The notes under the pieces are model-generated. The model was not told the DNA's origin, made no database searches, and worked only from the letters and a program-made list of their open reading frames with translations. Shown one piece after another: positions 63,217 to 64,000 of a stretch of 64,000 bases of DNA; within the stretch, counting starts at the first letter, position 1, and each line of letters begins with the position of its first letter. Source of the DNA: Spirodela intermedia (Eukaryota; Streptophyta; Magnoliopsida; Alismatales; Araceae). The DNA lies in the NCBI GenBank assembly GCA_902729315.2, contig LR746264.1, positions 1,428,501 to 1,492,500 on the forward strand, given 5' to 3'. The translations under genes and the position numbers were made by a program.

Positions 63217-63525
63217 ACTGACACAGACACAGCACTGCCACGCACTGCCAAGAGTCATCGGCTTACCGTTGACCACTGTTTATTCAGGTAGAAATTGGTA
63301 TTTTAAAATTTTTTACTGTATACAGTAGGTTTTCTCGTCAAATAAAACTATTCATGTATTAATTTATAAAAAATAGAAATATTGTATTAATATTTTGAAT
63401 CGTAGTCAAAACAACGTCTTTCCGAGATCGGCCACCTCCACTGTTCTGAATGCCCGTGGACGTTGACTCCGGGAATCCGTTCATTTTGGATGAAAAAGTC
63501 AAAGAAAAGACGGTGGGAACAGTAA

Positions 63526-63616
63526 TCAGTGAGGAGCTTTGGGGTCAAAGATCAGTGAGAAGTGGTTCCTCGACACAAAGACCACATTGTTCTCAACATC
63601 CTTCTCCACAATATAC
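63526..63616 (-). pseudogene. Possible exon fragment of tRNA thiouridylase (MnmA-like)
   Basis: On the minus strand an acceptor-like TTGCAG at about 63620-63617 is followed by a frame reading YIVEKDVENNVVFVSRNHFS, which resembles the GPWYVVEKD..NNVVFVSRNYYS segment I recall from plant MnmA-type tRNA 2-thiouridylases. It then runs LIFDPKAPH to a TGA instead of the expected continuation. Probably a gene fragment or broken exon. No other exon was found nearby. Confidence 0.3.
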
Positions 63617-63715
63617 CTGCAATCATATGCATTTAAATCTCAGCAATTAAAGTTTTATTAAAGTAATCAGTGAAAGAACATTGACCTGACCAGCTTTGGG
63701 GTCAAAGATCAGCTG
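63533..63715. repeat. Short direct repeats around the possible exon
   Basis: AGCTTTGGGGTCAAAGATCAG occurs at about 63536-63556 and again at about 63690-63710; AGTAATCAGTGA also occurs in front of both (about 63521 and 63663). The pattern suggests a small local duplication. Confidence 0.7.
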
Positions 63716-63753
63716 GCAATCTCAGACATCTGCCTTCTACAAGATCCCCCTCA

Positions 63754-64000
63754 TCAAGTTTTAGAGCCCTTCAATCTGTAGAACATCCCCAGCCACCTGC
63801 CAATCCAATGCCTCCAGCTTCCAAAACTCCTGTTGACGGGGATCCCAGGGGCTCCACGTGGCTTATTCTGGCTCACAGCGGCCGCCACATGAGCAGAGGG
63901 TCTCTCAGGCGGTGGCAGTGGTGGTTTGGAGCTGGTCTCCTGGTTCATTATCTTCACCGGCGGCCCCAGCTTGGACTTGTCAGCCACCTTGGCAGCCTCC
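63754..64000 (-). CDS. Unrecognised C-terminal coding stretch, runs off the window
   Basis: A minus-strand frame open from the window edge to a TGA at 63754 (about 80 codons visible, no ATG needed inside). It begins EAAKVADKSKLGPPVKIMN, has a proline-rich stretch (SSKPPLPPPERP) and ends MFYRLKGSKT. The base composition is coding-like at the right end. It may belong to the same minus-strand gene as the fragment at 63526-63616. Family not recognised. Confidence 0.3.
   Translation of the reverse strand, partial: EAAKVADKSKLGPPVKIMNQETSSKPPLPPPERPSAHVAAAVSQNKPRGAPGIPVNRSFGSWRHWIGRWLGMFYRLKGSKT

Overview
The window is nuclear DNA of a flowering plant. It holds spliced genes with GT-AG introns, plant-only families (a DYW-class PPR editing factor, an R2R3-MYB, CCD1, a plant polygalacturonase array), plant LTR retrotransposons and long CT microsatellites. 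The very GC-rich exons of the PPR and polygalacturonase genes, lying in AT-rich surroundings, lean towards a monocot. That is an impression, not a demonstration.

Layout. (1) 1-1.5 kb: the 5' part of a polygalacturonase copy (PG1, minus strand) cut by the window edge. Its start region is frameshifted and its TATA box is lost. (2) 3.1-17 kb: a conventional gene island. It contains CCD1 (carotenoid 9,10-cleavage dioxygenase, 14 exons, 543 aa), a convergent single-exon MEF1-like PPR-DYW gene, a six-exon mitochondrial ATP synthase OSCP/delta gene (245 aa), and an R2R3-MYB of the MYB46/MYB83 secondary-wall type (249 aa). The MEF1-like and OSCP genes are head to head across 382 bp, and both products act in mitochondria. 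(3) 17.4-21.8 kb: a decayed Ty1/copia element on the minus strand, with an inverted extra copy of its RNase H end. (4) 21.8-25.7 kb: AT-rich, no gene seen. (5) 25.7-52.8 kb: a repeat-built array. Two intact polygalacturonase genes (PG2, PG4; 439 aa, five residue differences) sit among two broken 5' copies (PG3, PG5). Each copy is followed by an unrecognised repeat here called X. Copies of an LTR family here called Y lie behind X, except after the PG4 copy, where X ends at the first few bases of a Y LTR. A second copia element interrupts the array at 42.8-47.2 kb. (6) 53.0-58.7 kb: a Ty3/gypsy remnant (minus strand), then a copia element with two 141-bp LTRs. (7) 61.5-64 kb: a small probable membrane-protein gene, a 112-bp minisatellite of about five units, and fragments of a possible minus-strand gene.

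The functional genes do not form one pathway. CCD1 acts in apocarotenoid formation, the PPR and OSCP genes in mitochondrial gene expression and ATP synthesis, the MYB in wall deposition and the polygalacturonases in pectin breakdown. The most unusual features are the polygalacturonase array and what it has generated: a sharply bounded tract identical between PG2 and PG4, and a promoter plus signal peptide now joined to unrelated repeat X, giving an open cysteine-containing reading frame. Splice sites and motifs were read by eye, and gene names rest on remembered family sequences. No search was run.
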